Counted from the stretch's first letter, positions 17,798-27,027 are shown. The stretch: DNA of 64,000 bases from Streptomyces smyrnaeus (GCF_017676345.1 NZ_JAFFZM010000013.1:1-64000), one strand, 5' to 3'. Translations and numbers: made by a program. The notes: generated from the letters alone by a model not told the origin.

Positions 17798-18367
17798 TCA
17801 GTAGGTCGGAGGGGACATCGCCCACAGGACACGGGCCTCGGCGGTGCCTGTGCTCTCGGCGACACGGTGCGGCCGGCTGCTGCGGTAGTGAACGGAGTCG
17901 AAGGCCGTCAGGGCATGGGTCTCGCCGTCGATCGTGACCTCGACATCGCCGGCGATGACAAGGAGGACCTCCTCGGAATCGCCGTGGGTGTAGGGCTCGA
18001 CGCCTGTTGATCCGCTCGGCTCGAAGTGGCCGAGGAGGAGTTCGAGGTGGTCGAAGTGTGCCGGTGTCAGCTTGATCTTCGAGGCGCCTTCACCGAAAGC
18101 CACACCTTTGGCGTCCTGGAAGCGCAGTACCGGTTGGGTCGGGGACGCAGCCTGTGCGAAGAGGTCACCGACGTTGAGGCGGAGCACCGAGCAAATCCGC
18201 TGAAGGGTCGACACGCTCGCGTTCGAGCGGCCCCGTTCGATCGAGGAGAGGTGACCTTCGGTGACCTCCGCACGGGCGGCAACGTCGCTGAGGGTGAGTT
18301 GCAGTGCTCGTCGACGCCGGCGAAGGCGTGCGCCCGGGGTCTGGGCTGTTCCGGATTCGGTGTTCAC
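17798..18367 (-). CDS. XRE-family regulator with C-terminal cupin (PuuR-like)
   Basis: A 189-residue protein. The N-terminal helix-turn-helix reads 'LRRRRRALQLTLSDVAARAEVTEGHLSSIERGRSN', and a C-terminal cupin follows ('HGDSEEVLLVIAGDVEVTIDGETHALTAFDSVHYRSSRPHRV', broken here by family spacing). This layout is that of PuuR-type sensors of small amines or amino acids. The start is GTG 18367; its ribosome site is weak. It probably controls the FAD oxidoreductase and POT genes downstream (gap 225 bp) and itself, through the palindrome just upstream. Confidence 0.85.
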   Translation of the reverse strand: MNTESGTAQTPGARLRRRRRALQLTLSDVAARAEVTEGHLSSIERGRSNASVSTLQRICSVLRLNVGDLFAQAASPTQPVLRFQDAKGVAFGEGASKIKLTPAHFDHLELLLGHFEPSGSTGVEPYTHGDSEEVLLVIAGDVEVTIDGETHALTAFDSVHYRSSRPHRVAESTGTAEARVLWAMSPPTY

Positions 18368-18380
18368 GCCGGAGAAGCTA

Positions 18381-18401
18381 ACTCAGTTTGAGTGGTACCT
18401 C
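18381..18401. promoter_or_regulatory. Candidate operator upstream of XRE-cupin gene
   Basis: ACTCA-GTT-TGAGT (18381-18393) is a perfect 5-bp inverted repeat 14 bases upstream of the regulator start, directly joined to GTGGTACCTC (18392-18401). The same ten bases GTGGTACCTC recur at 16032-16041, immediately upstream of the POT start. Recognition by the XRE-cupin protein is inferred. Confidence 0.4.
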
Positions 18402-18758
18402 AATAGTTTGGACTGCAGCATAGAAAACTTTACTGGGCGAGGTCAGACGGCGAACCGGTTCTGGGCGAGCGATTCGAACGGACTGAGCACGGCAGCGACC
18501 ACGAAACCCGCCCTGTGCCCGACGTGTGCACGGGACCGGCAGGTCGTCAGCTGCTCCCTGGCCCGTCTCCGTCCGCTCGCAACCCCCGGACGCTCGGTTT
18601 CCCGATGTGTGCGGAGCACCGTGCGCCTCTCTCCGATCGGCGTGCGATTCGCCCCTCCGAGTGGTTTCGACGTGGGCCGGGGGCGTATTCGGTGAGGGTC
18701 CCGTTCACTCTCTCCAGGCCTGTATGTGCGGGTCTCCAGCGAGTCGCGGAGGGGCAGC
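18402..18758. other. Intergenic region between XRE-cupin and decarboxylase genes
   Basis: No gene is supported. The part next to the regulator (18402-18435) is AT-rich and probably holds divergent promoters. The rest is GC-rich and featureless apart from the GGAGGGG ribosome site at the end. Confidence 0.5.
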
Positions 18759-21134
18759 ATGGCAGAGGGAACAGTTCTGTTCGCGGTGACCGAGTTGCCT
18801 GCGGACGGGGGCGCCGGCGCCGAACAGCTGCGCAGGATCAGCGAGGACCTGGAGAACCGCGGCTTCGAGGTGCGCTGGGCGTCGACGAGCGGGGACGCGC
18901 AGGCGGTGTTGCGCACCGAGGCGGGGCTGGCCGCCGCCGTGGTGGACTGGGGGCTTCCGCACGACGGTGCGGTTGCCGACGAACCGGGTGGCGCCGAAGC
19001 GCTACGCCAGGTCGGACGGCGTTTCCAGGGCCTGCCGGTCTTCCTGGTCATGACCGGTGAGGATCTGGAACAGCTGCCGCTGTGGGTGGCGGAGACCGTG
19101 GTCGGTTACATCTGGCCCCTGGAGGACACGGCGCGTTTCATCGCCGGACGGGTCGCCCGCGCCGCCCGCAGTTATCAGGAGGAGCTCCTGCCGCCGTTCT
19201 TCCGAGCGCTGCGCCTGTTCGACGACGCGCACGAGTACTCCTGGCACACGCCCGCCCACTCCGGCGGCGTCGCCTTCCTCAAGTCACCGGTGGGACGGGC
19301 CTTCCACGACTACTTCGGCGAACGGCTGCTGCGCAGCGACCTGTCCATCTCGGTCGAGGAACTCGGCTCGCTGTTCGAACACACCGGACCGGTCGGTGCG
19401 GCGGAGCGCAACGCCGCCCAAGTCTTCGGCGCCGACCGCACCTACTTCGTCCTGCACGGCGACTCGACCTGCAACCGCATGGTCGGCCACTTCAGCTTCA
19501 CCCGCGACGAGATCGCGCTGGTGGACCGCAACTGCCACAAGTCGGTGCTGCACGGCCTGGTCCTCTCCGGCGCCCGGCCGGTCTACCTGGTCCCCACCCG
19601 CAACGGCTACGGCTTGGCGGGCCCTGTGCCACCTTCGGAGATCCGGGAGGACGCGATCGCAGCCAGGATCGCCCGCAATCCACTCGCCCGGAATGCGGGC
19701 ACGCCCCAGGCCCAATATGCGGTGCTGACCAACTCCACCTATGACGGGCTGTGTTACGACGCCCTCCAGGTCGCGCACGCCCTCGCGCCCAGCACTCCGC
19801 GGCTGCACTTCGACGAGGCCTGGTTCGCCTATGCTCGCTTCCATCCCCTCTACGCCGGACGCTTCGGCATGTCGGTGGGTCCCGACACCTTCCCCGGGCC
19901 CGAACGCCCGACCGTCTTCTCCACCCAGTCGACGCACAAACTGCTGGCCGCGCTGTCGCAGAGCGCAATGGTGCACGTCAAGCCCGCGCCCCGTGCACCG
20001 GTGGAGCACGACCGGTTCAACGAGGCGTTCATGATGCACGGCACCACCTCGCCGATGTACCCGATGATCGCCTCGCTGGACGTGGCCGCCGCGATGATGG
20101 ACGGGCCGCAGGGCCGCTGGCTGGTCGACGAGTCGGTGATCGAGGCCATCCGCTTCCGCCAGACGGTCGTACGCGTCGGCCGACGCATCGCGGCCGCCGG
20201 TGACCGGCCCGGCTGGTTCTTCGGCGTCTGGCAGCCCGAGACCGTGGTCGACCCCGCCTCCGGCGAGCGGCTGCCCTTCGCCGACGCCCCCGTGGAACTG
20301 CTGCGCGGGGAACCCTCCTGCTGGCAGCTGGAGCCAGGCGCCGACTGGCACGGTTTCGCCGGGCTCTCCGACGGCTACTGCTTGCTCGACCCCGTCAAGG
20401 TCACCCTCACCTGCCCCGGTATCGACGCCGACGGGCGCATGGCCGACTGGGGCGTCCCCGCCCGGGTCCTCACGGCCTACCTGGCCACCCGCAACATCAT
20501 GGTGGAGAAGACCGACACCTATACCACGCTCATCTTGTTCTCCATGGGGATCACCAAAGGCAAGTGGGGGACGCTCATGGACGCCTTGATGGACTTCAAG
20601 GCGCTCTACGACGAGGACGCGCCGCTGGAGCGCCTGCTGCCCGAATTGGTCGCTGCCCACCCCCGGCGCTACACCGGTCAGACCTTGCGCGCGCTGTGCC
20701 AGGAGATGCACGACCACCTCCGGGAAGCCCGGCTGGTCGAACTGCTCGACACCGCCTTCCAGGAACTCCCCGAGCCCGTCGCCCCACCTCAGCACTGCTA
20801 CGAGCGCCTCATCCGCAGCGGCACCGAACGAGTGCGGCTTGCCGACGCGGCCGGCCGAACCGCCGCCGCCATGGTCACCGTCACCCCACCGGGCATCCCC
20901 GTCCTGATGCCCGGCGAGAACATCGGCAAGCCCGATGGTCCGCTGCTGCGCTATCTGACGGCCCTGGAAAGCTTCGATCGACGGTTCCCCGGTTTCCACA
21001 GCGAGACCCACGGTGTCGCCCTCGATCCGGACACCGGTGACTACCTCATCGAGTGCGTACGCCGGATCCCCGCCCAGCAACCCCACCGCACCGCCGACCG
21101 AACGCAGGGTGCGTCCGCACCAGCGGACTCCTGA
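18759..21134 (+). CDS. Orn/Lys/Arg decarboxylase class I (PLP-dependent)
   Basis: A 791-residue fold-type I decarboxylase with all three expected parts: an N-terminal wing/receiver-like domain ('VLFAVTELPADGG...GLAAAVVDWGLP'), the large PLP domain and the C-terminal domain. The PLP lysine is K394 in 'STQSTHKLLAALSQ', with the aspartate of 'LHFDEAWFAY' upstream. 'HSGGVAFLKSPVGRAFHDYFGE' is the family's active-site start. ATG 18759 is preceded by GGAGGGG. It would make agmatine, cadaverine or putrescine; which one is not readable here. It diverges from the PuuR-like/PuuB-like operon, suggesting a polyamine context. Confidence 0.9.
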   Translation: MAEGTVLFAVTELPADGGAGAEQLRRISEDLENRGFEVRWASTSGDAQAVLRTEAGLAAAVVDWGLPHDGAVADEPGGAEALRQVGRRFQGLPVFLVMTGEDLEQLPLWVAETVVGYIWPLEDTARFIAGRVARAARSYQEELLPPFFRALRLFDDAHEYSWHTPAHSGGVAFLKSPVGRAFHDYFGERLLRSDLSISVEELGSLFEHTGPVGAAERNAAQVFGADRTYFVLHGDSTCNRMVGHFSFTRDEIALVDRNCHKSVLHGLVLSGARPVYLVPTRNGYGLAGPVPPSEIREDAIAARIARNPLARNAGTPQAQYAVLTNSTYDGLCYDALQVAHALAPSTPRLHFDEAWFAYARFHPLYAGRFGMSVGPDTFPGPERPTVFSTQSTHKLLAALSQSAMVHVKPAPRAPVEHDRFNEAFMMHGTTSPMYPMIASLDVAAAMMDGPQGRWLVDESVIEAIRFRQTVVRVGRRIAAAGDRPGWFFGVWQPETVVDPASGERLPFADAPVELLRGEPSCWQLEPGADWHGFAGLSDGYCLLDPVKVTLTCPGIDADGRMADWGVPARVLTAYLATRNIMVEKTDTYTTLILFSMGITKGKWGTLMDALMDFKALYDEDAPLERLLPELVAAHPRRYTGQTLRALCQEMHDHLREARLVELLDTAFQELPEPVAPPQHCYERLIRSGTERVRLADAAGRTAAAMVTVTPPGIPVLMPGENIGKPDGPLLRYLTALESFDRRFPGFHSETHGVALDPDTGDYLIECVRRIPAQQPHRTADRTQGASAPADS

Positions 21135-21209
21135 CCGACTGTGGACCGCAACAGGCGGATAGGGTGAGCACTGGTCGGCGGACGCGGCGGGAGGAGGCCG
21201 GCGGGAGGC

Positions 21210-22280
21210 ATGGCAGCCTCGGAGGAGAAGCACACATCAGGGTCAGGGCCGGGTCGTCCCACGTCCCGGGACGTGGCCAGGCTCGCCGGCGTGTCGCACA
21301 CGGCCGTTTCCTTCGTGTTCAACGGCCGGGCCGAGGGCAACCTCTCCCTCGCCACCCAGGAGCGTATCCGGCAAGCCGCCGCCCAGCTCGGCTACCGGCC
21401 CGATCCTGTGGCCCGTGGCTTGCGCAGCCGTCGCACCGCCGTGATCGGACTGGTCACCGACGAGATCGCCTCCACCCCGTTTGCGGGGCGTTTGCTGCGT
21501 GGTGCGATGGAGACCGCCTGGGACAGTGAGCACCTGGTGCTGACCATCGACTCCGGCGGCGACCCGGCCAAGGAGGACGCGGCTGTTGCCGAGCTCCTCG
21601 ACCGGCGGGTCGACGGCATCATCTACGCCGCCATGTCCCTGCGCCGGGTGCGTGTCCCCGAAGGGCTGCACCGTACGCACTCCGTCCTCGCCAACTGCCT
21701 GCCCGAGGACGGCTCCTTGTCGGCTGTCATCCCCGCCGAACGCGCGGGCGGCCGTGCGGCGGCGCGGCTGCTGCTCGCGCAGGGGCATCGCAGAGTCGCC
21801 GTCGTCGGTGGCGAGGCGGACATCGCCTCCGTGGAACGTCTGCAGGGCTTCCGCGACGCGCTGCGCACCGAGGGGGTCACGGTTCCCAGGGAGTGGGTCG
21901 TCCGCACGGGCGGGGAGATCTCCAGTGGCTACGAGGGTGCCCTGCGGCTGCTCGACGGTGCTGCCGCAGGGCGGTGTCCCACCGGGCTCTTCTGCTACAA
22001 CGACAGGGTCGCGGCGGGTGCCCTGCATGCTGCGGCCCGGCTGGGACTCTCCGTCCCCGGCGACCTGTCCGTGATCGGGTACGACGATCAAGAGCACATG
22101 GCGGCCTTTCTCTCCCCGCCCCTCACCACGGTGGCGCTGCCGCACCGGGCGATGGGCGAGGCAGCGGTCCGGTTGGTGCTGGGCGCCATCGGTGCGGGAC
22201 AGGTGCCGAGACCCGCTGTGCGGCGTATCGCCTGTCCCGTCATCGACCGGGAGTCGGTGGGGCCTGCTCCCAGGCGGTGA
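21210..22280 (+). CDS. LacI-family transcriptional regulator
   Basis: A 356-residue repressor. The N-terminal LacI helix-turn-helix is 'TSRDVARLAGVSHTAVSFVFNG', and a periplasmic-binding-protein-like sensor domain follows ('VIGLVTDEIASTPF', 'LSVIGYDDQ'). ATG 21210 follows GGGAGG. It converges with the cytoplasmic GH32 gene, their coding ends overlapping by 41 bp. It is the obvious candidate to control the fructan genes through the paired sites at 26881-26977. Effector unknown; a fructose or fructo-oligosaccharide is likely. Confidence 0.88.
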   Translation: MAASEEKHTSGSGPGRPTSRDVARLAGVSHTAVSFVFNGRAEGNLSLATQERIRQAAAQLGYRPDPVARGLRSRRTAVIGLVTDEIASTPFAGRLLRGAMETAWDSEHLVLTIDSGGDPAKEDAAVAELLDRRVDGIIYAAMSLRRVRVPEGLHRTHSVLANCLPEDGSLSAVIPAERAGGRAAARLLLAQGHRRVAVVGGEADIASVERLQGFRDALRTEGVTVPREWVVRTGGEISSGYEGALRLLDGAAAGRCPTGLFCYNDRVAAGALHAAARLGLSVPGDLSVIGYDDQEHMAAFLSPPLTTVALPHRAMGEAAVRLVLGAIGAGQVPRPAVRRIACPVIDRESVGPAPRR

Positions 22281-23649
22281 CAGACGCGCTGTCGCCTGTC
22301 ACGAGGAGTTCCGGCACGTCGTCCGGCCGGCGGTACACGCGCTCGGTGATCATGGCGTGGTCGCCGACGAACACCTCGTACAGCGATCCGTCGACGAGGA
22401 CGCGCACCGTGAGTTCCTCCCCCGCTGGTACCCGTACCTCGACGGCCGTGTCGTCCAGGTGGGCCGTGCGGGGCCAGCCACTGCGGTCGAGGGTCACCGT
22501 GCCCTGTACGGGGTCGACGCGGATGGTCAGCTCCGCACCCGACGCCGAGCGCAGCAGACGCACGGCGGTGCGAGCGCGGGCGGTGACGGTCAGGTCGTAA
22601 GCCTGCGGCAGTGGTGCCGGACCCGGGCTCGTGGTGAAGGGCTCGGCGGCACGCAGGAGCCGGACCTCGGGGGCCGGCGCGACCCGCAGGGTTCCGTCCG
22701 GGGCCACGTCGATGACGCGGGGCGCGGTCAGCACGCCGGCCCAGCCTGCCCGGTCGATCTCGGCCTGTGCACGGGCCTCCCAGGACCAGCCCCACATCAG
22801 AGTGCGACCGGCTTCCTGGAGTACTGCGGGTGCGTAGAAGTCGCGGCCGTGGTCCAGACGGCCCCCGGCACGGGCCACGAGACGCCAACCGCCGTCGGCG
22901 ACGCTGTCCAGGCGTCCCGTCAGGTACCCCGTACTGCGGGGTTCCTTGTCCCACAGCGACACCACGAGCACCCAGTCGCCGCCCGATGTCTCGCACAACT
23001 GCGGGCATTCCCAGCCGACCGCCGTGTCGCCGAACGCGGCTGCCGCGACGGGGTCGGCGCCGTCGATCAGGACTCCGGCGAATCGCCAGTGCGACAGATC
23101 GTCGCAGTCGTAGAGCAGCACCGACGGCGTGCCGTCGGCGTGTCCCGCACCGACCAGGGCCCAGCGTCGGCCGCCGTGCCGGAAGACGAACGGATCGCGG
23201 AACATCACCACGTCCAGCCCGTCCGGAGGGCCCGTCACCACCGGTGTGGGCAGCGGCTTCCACTCGGTCAACGTCTCGTCGTCGGGGTCCGCGGCCGACG
23301 CGAGGCAGATGGTGCCCAGGCCGGTGTGGTCGCGGTCGACGCCTGTGTAGACAGCGGTCGGCACACCGTGGTCGTCGACCACGCAGCCGGACCAGCAGCC
23401 TCCCTCGTCAGGACCGCCCGGGGTCGGCGCGAGGGCCACGGGGTGGTGCCGCCAGCGGGCGAGGTCGGGGCTGGAGACATGGCCCCAGTGGACGTTGGCG
23501 TGCACGGGGGCGTCGGGGTTGTGCTGGTAGAAGAGGTGGTACCGGCCGCGCCAATGGAACGGGCCGTTCGGGTCGTTGACCCAGTTCGCGGGCGGGCGGA
23601 TCCGGAAGCGCGGAGCGTTCGGATCGTGGGACGGAGCGGCGAGGCTCAA
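22240..23649 (-). CDS. Cytoplasmic GH32 beta-fructosidase
   Basis: A 469-residue glycoside hydrolase family 32 enzyme without a signal peptide. The nucleophile D26 lies in 'NWVNDPNG', the transition-state Asp in 'FRDPF', and the acid/base Glu in 'WECPQL'. A C-terminal beta-sandwich carries 'VRVLVDGSLYEVFVGD'. It would hydrolyse imported fructo-oligosaccharides or sucrose. The TTG start at 23649 overlaps the permease stop (TTGA) behind AGGAG, so it is co-translated with the importer. Its 3' end overlaps the lacI end by 41 bp. Confidence 0.92.
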   Translation of the reverse strand: MSLAAPSHDPNAPRFRIRPPANWVNDPNGPFHWRGRYHLFYQHNPDAPVHANVHWGHVSSPDLARWRHHPVALAPTPGGPDEGGCWSGCVVDDHGVPTAVYTGVDRDHTGLGTICLASAADPDDETLTEWKPLPTPVVTGPPDGLDVVMFRDPFVFRHGGRRWALVGAGHADGTPSVLLYDCDDLSHWRFAGVLIDGADPVAAAAFGDTAVGWECPQLCETSGGDWVLVVSLWDKEPRSTGYLTGRLDSVADGGWRLVARAGGRLDHGRDFYAPAVLQEAGRTLMWGWSWEARAQAEIDRAGWAGVLTAPRVIDVAPDGTLRVAPAPEVRLLRAAEPFTTSPGPAPLPQAYDLTVTARARTAVRLLRSASGAELTIRVDPVQGTVTLDRSGWPRTAHLDDTAVEVRVPAGEELTVRVLVDGSLYEVFVGDHAMITERVYRRPDDVPELLVTGDSASVTAWEQAPPTPGR

Positions 23650-24500
23650 CGGTTGACTCCTGCGGAGGTGATGCCCTCACGGAGAGGGCGCTGGCCGACG
23701 ACGAACACGGCGACGGCGGGAATCATCGACAGCACGACGCCGGCGAGCACCACCGAGATGGAGCCGGTGCCGAGGTTGCCCTGCAACGAGACCAGGCCCA
23801 GCGGCAGTGTGTAGTTCTGGCTGGAGGTCTCGAGGATCAACGGGCGGAAGAACTCGTTCCAGTGGTAGTTGAAGGCCAGGACACCGACGATCGCGAGGCC
23901 TGGCGCGGCCAGCGGGGCGTACACCGAGCGGAAGACCCGCCAGGGGCCTGCCCCGTCGAGCATCGCCGCCTCGCCCAGGTCCTTGGGCATGCCGAGGAAG
24001 TACTGGCGCATCAGAAACGTCCCGAACGCGGTCGGGAACGCTGGAACGATCAGGCCGAGCAGGGTGTCGGTCAGACTTATCGACTTCAGCACCAGGAAGA
24101 CCGGCACGATCGTGACCTGGAGCGGCACCATCATGGTCGCCAGCACCAGGGCGAACAGGGCCTTCTTGAAGCGGAAGTCCAAGCGGGCGAAGGCGTACCC
24201 GGCGAGGCCCGCGGTGACCATCTGTCCCAGCGCGATCAGCGCGGTCACCAGCGTGGAGTTCAGGGCGAGCAGCCATATGTCGATCTGGTCGAAGACGCCG
24301 CTGTAGGCCTCGGCCGTCGGGCTGGACGGGACGATCTTCGGGGGCAGGTCGAAGGACTCGGCGGGGGTGCGCAACGACGTGGACACGGTCCAGATGACCG
24401 GGCCCAGGGTGAGCAGTGCGCACACGGTCAGTGCGGCGACCCGTGCCGACGGCGCGAGTGAGCGCCGGACACGGCTGGCGGTCAGGAATGCTTGGCTCAT
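23646..24500 (-). CDS. Sugar ABC transporter permease, MalG type
   Basis: A 284-residue CUT1-class permease with six membrane segments. The cytoplasmic EAA loop reads 'EAAMLDGAGPWRVFRSVYAPLAAPG', split here by its usual variable residues. ATG 24500 lies 15 bp after the MalF-like stop. It works with the upstream permease and binding protein; the ATPase is not encoded here, as is usual for streptomycete CUT1 systems that share MsiK. Confidence 0.9.
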   Translation of the reverse strand: MSQAFLTASRVRRSLAPSARVAALTVCALLTLGPVIWTVSTSLRTPAESFDLPPKIVPSSPTAEAYSGVFDQIDIWLLALNSTLVTALIALGQMVTAGLAGYAFARLDFRFKKALFALVLATMMVPLQVTIVPVFLVLKSISLTDTLLGLIVPAFPTAFGTFLMRQYFLGMPKDLGEAAMLDGAGPWRVFRSVYAPLAAPGLAIVGVLAFNYHWNEFFRPLILETSSQNYTLPLGLVSLQGNLGTGSISVVLAGVVLSMIPAVAVFVVGQRPLREGITSAGVNR

Positions 24501-24515
24501 GGACTCGCACCCGGC

Positions 24516-25472
24516 TCACTGGTAGTGGACGAAACGCCGGCTGAGCCGGAACTGGAAGGCGGTGACCGCCATGATCAACACGAACAGCAGCACGCCCACC
24601 GCGGACGCCGTACCGAAGCGGAGCTGTTCGAAGGCGGTCTCGTAGATGACCATCACAACGGTGCGGGTGGAGTCACCGGGGCCGCCGTTGGTGAGCACGT
24701 ACGGCTGCTCGAAGACCTGGAGGGCGTTGATGATGCCGACCACGGACGCCACCAGCAGGGTGGGCGACAGCAGCGGCAATGTGACGTGCAGGTGCTTGCG
24801 CAGACCGGTCGCGCCGTCGAGGGAGGCGGCCTCGTGCATCTCCTTGGGGATGTTGTTCAGGCCGCCGACGAACAGGAGGAACGAAAAGCCGAACTGCTGC
24901 CATACGTAGACGAGGATCACCGCGGCCATGGCGCCGTTCTCCGAGGTCAGCCAGGGCACCGGAGCGATGCCGACCAGGCCGAGCAGCCAGTTCACAACTC
25001 CGAAGTCCTGGTTGAACAGGTACTTCATCACCACCGAGATGGAGGCGGCGGACAGCACCAGCGGGAAGAAGAACGCCGACCGGAACGCCGAGCGCAGCCA
25101 CACCGGCATTCGCCCGTTCACAGCGAGCGCCAGTATCAGCGCGATCAGCAGTTGCGACACCACCGCCAGCACCATGAACACCAGGGTGTTGCCGAAGGAC
25201 ACCAGCACGGTGGAGTCCGTGAACGCCTCGCGGTAGTTCGCCGTGCCGGCGAAGCGCGGAGAGTCGATCACGTTCCAGTGGAAGAGGCTGAGCACCACCG
25301 AGCCGGCGATCGGTACGACGGTGAAGACCACGATGCCCACGATGGTGGGTGCGAGGAACAGCGCCGCCAGCAAACGGGCGCCGCGCTCGCGCGCCGAGGG
25401 CCGGGGCCGGTCCCCGGCTGGGGGATCGGCGGCCCGATCCGGCCGTACGGTCGGGGCCTGAGTGCTCGTCAT
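24516..25472 (-). CDS. Sugar ABC transporter permease, MalF type
   Basis: A 318-residue CUT1 permease: N-terminal cytoplasmic Pro/Arg-rich tail, six membrane segments, EAA loop 'HEAASLDGATGLRKHLHVTL', and the conserved 'NGGPGDST' loop. ATG 25472 overlaps the binding-protein stop (ATGA). It forms the channel with the MalG-like protein for fructan-derived oligosaccharides. Confidence 0.9.
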   Translation of the reverse strand: MTSTQAPTVRPDRAADPPAGDRPRPSARERGARLLAALFLAPTIVGIVVFTVVPIAGSVVLSLFHWNVIDSPRFAGTANYREAFTDSTVLVSFGNTLVFMVLAVVSQLLIALILALAVNGRMPVWLRSAFRSAFFFPLVLSAASISVVMKYLFNQDFGVVNWLLGLVGIAPVPWLTSENGAMAAVILVYVWQQFGFSFLLFVGGLNNIPKEMHEAASLDGATGLRKHLHVTLPLLSPTLLVASVVGIINALQVFEQPYVLTNGGPGDSTRTVVMVIYETAFEQLRFGTASAVGVLLFVLIMAVTAFQFRLSRRFVHYQ

Positions 25473-26872
25473 GCGTCACGCTCCATGGTTTTCTCCAGGT
25501 CCCTCTGGAGCCGGCGCAGCGCGGGGCGCACCGAACGCGGGGAGGCCAGGGCGGTTCCGGTGTGCTTGAGCAGCACCTGTTCGACCCCGGCGACCTGCGG
25601 CGGCGCCGGGATCGGGCCGGTGTCGGGGAACTGGTCGAGGGTGCCGTAGAAGGCCTCCCAGTGTTTCGGGCCGCTCTCCCGGTAGCGCTCCGCGGTGAGC
25701 ATCGAGCGGCGCGCCGGGGTGGTCTGATTGGCCCGGAACAGCCGGGTCAGGGTGTCCTTGCGGGCGGCGTACTTGATGAACTCCCACGCCTCGTCCTGCC
25801 GCTTCGAGGTGCGCAGCATGGCGTAGCCGGCCGCGCCGAACTGGTGGCGCTGGGTGCGCCAGCGCGGGAAGTACTGCACGTCGTAGCCGGTCGGCTTCAT
25901 CCCGGCCAGGCTCAGGCCGCCGGCCCAGAAGCCGCCCGCCGGAGTGACTCCCACCCGGCCGGTGGAGAACACACCGACCAGGTTGTTGCCGTTACCGCCC
26001 TCGGGCCGGGTGCACAGCCCGTCCCTGATCAGGGAGGCGAGGTACTCGTACGCCTCCTCCACCCGTTCGTCGGTCACCTGTGGGGTGGTCCAGCGGAATC
26101 CTCCCCCGCGGCCCTGGCGCCGACCGGCCGGGTAGAAGCTGTCCCACAGCCAGTCGCCGCCGGGGGCCTTCGACTCAGCGAGGAGATTGGTGCCGTTGGC
26201 GAACAGCCACGGGACCACTCCGCCCCACAGGCGGTTGGTCCAGAAGTAGGGGGTGAAGTGGGAGTCGCTGGTCCGCTTCATCCTGCGCAGCAGGTCGGTG
26301 AAGTCGTCGCGGGTCCAGTCCGGCGGTGGGAAGTCCGCGCCGGCCCGGCGCAGCACCTGCCGGTTGAGGTAGATGTCGGCGGCGTTGAACTCCACCGGCA
26401 ACTGGTAGAGGCTGCCTTCGTACATCATCGACTCCACCAGTGAGGGGTGGACGTCGGAGAAGTACTCACGCAGCTCGGCGGCATCCCGTTTGACCCAGCG
26501 GTCCAGCGGCACCCCGAGGCGCTGGGCGAACAGCTGCACGCCCTCGGTGGCGACGTAGACCAGATCGGGTGCGGTGCCCGCGGCGATCTGGGTGAGGATC
26601 TTCGCGAAGAAGTCGGACCAGTCGACTGCCTGTACGGCGTTCACACGCAGCTTGATGTCGGGATGGAGTTCGCGGAAACCCTCGCCGAGGAAGCGGACGG
26701 CGGCCTGGTCGAAGGCGGAGCCGAGGGTGGCGACGACGAGGGATCCGTCGTTCCGGCCGGGGATGTCGGCTCCGGTGAGCCGGTCCCAACTGGCGGCGGT
26801 GCCGGCCAGCGCGGCGGCCCCGGCTCCGTAGGCGCCGTACCGCAACAGCGCGCGGCGCTCGAAATGGTGCAT
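25469..26872 (-). CDS. Sugar ABC transporter substrate-binding protein, family 1
   Basis: A 467-residue SBP_bac_1 protein. The N-terminus has a Tat-like 'RRALLRYGAYGAGAAALAG' signal without an obvious lipobox cysteine. The body shows family features such as 'FRELHPDIKLRV', 'GTAPDLVYVATE' and 'YQLPVEFNAADIYLNRQVL'. The stop overlaps the first permease start. It faces the secreted GH32 gene across a shared 155-bp promoter region with two operator-like sites, which points to binding of fructose oligomers released outside the cell. Confidence 0.88.
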   Translation of the reverse strand: MHHFERRALLRYGAYGAGAAALAGTAASWDRLTGADIPGRNDGSLVVATLGSAFDQAAVRFLGEGFRELHPDIKLRVNAVQAVDWSDFFAKILTQIAAGTAPDLVYVATEGVQLFAQRLGVPLDRWVKRDAAELREYFSDVHPSLVESMMYEGSLYQLPVEFNAADIYLNRQVLRRAGADFPPPDWTRDDFTDLLRRMKRTSDSHFTPYFWTNRLWGGVVPWLFANGTNLLAESKAPGGDWLWDSFYPAGRRQGRGGGFRWTTPQVTDERVEEAYEYLASLIRDGLCTRPEGGNGNNLVGVFSTGRVGVTPAGGFWAGGLSLAGMKPTGYDVQYFPRWRTQRHQFGAAGYAMLRTSKRQDEAWEFIKYAARKDTLTRLFRANQTTPARRSMLTAERYRESGPKHWEAFYGTLDQFPDTGPIPAPPQVAGVEQVLLKHTGTALASPRSVRPALRRLQRDLEKTMERDA

Positions 26873-26880
26873 CGGCGGCC

Positions 26881-26894
26881 CTAACTCGTGTTAG
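26881..26894. promoter_or_regulatory. Operator-like site O1 (binding-protein side)
   Basis: CTAACTCGTGTTAG carries TAAC/GTTA half-sites and lies eight bases upstream of the binding-protein start codon. The same CTAACTCG core recurs, inverted, at O2. The likely binder is the LacI-type regulator encoded downstream. Confidence 0.6.
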
Positions 26895-26913
26895 CCGAAA
26901 GCTGATGACCCAG

Positions 26914-26943
26914 ATCATGAGAACCGCTCGGCGCAGATGTCAA
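26914..26943 (-). promoter_or_regulatory. Possible promoter for fructan importer operon
   Basis: On the minus strand TTGACA (26943-26938) is a perfect -35 box, with CATGAT (26919-26914) about 18 bases farther as a weak -10. The predicted transcript start lies just upstream of operator O1. Confidence 0.4.
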
Positions 26944-26957
26944 GGGTCGCGCACGGC

Positions 26958-26985
26958 TTGACCTTTAACGAGTTAGGTCTACAGT
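26958..26985 (+). promoter_or_regulatory. Promoter of secreted GH32 gene with operator O2 in the spacer
   Basis: TTGACC (26958-26963) and TACAGT (26980-26985) form a -35/-10 pair 16 bases apart. The spacer holds TTTAACGAGTTAGG (26964-26977), the inverted partner of O1. A repressor bound there would block RNA polymerase directly. Confidence 0.6.
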
Positions 26986-27027
26986 CCTGCCCCACACGAC
27001 CGCCCATCCGCACGAAGGGATCGATGT

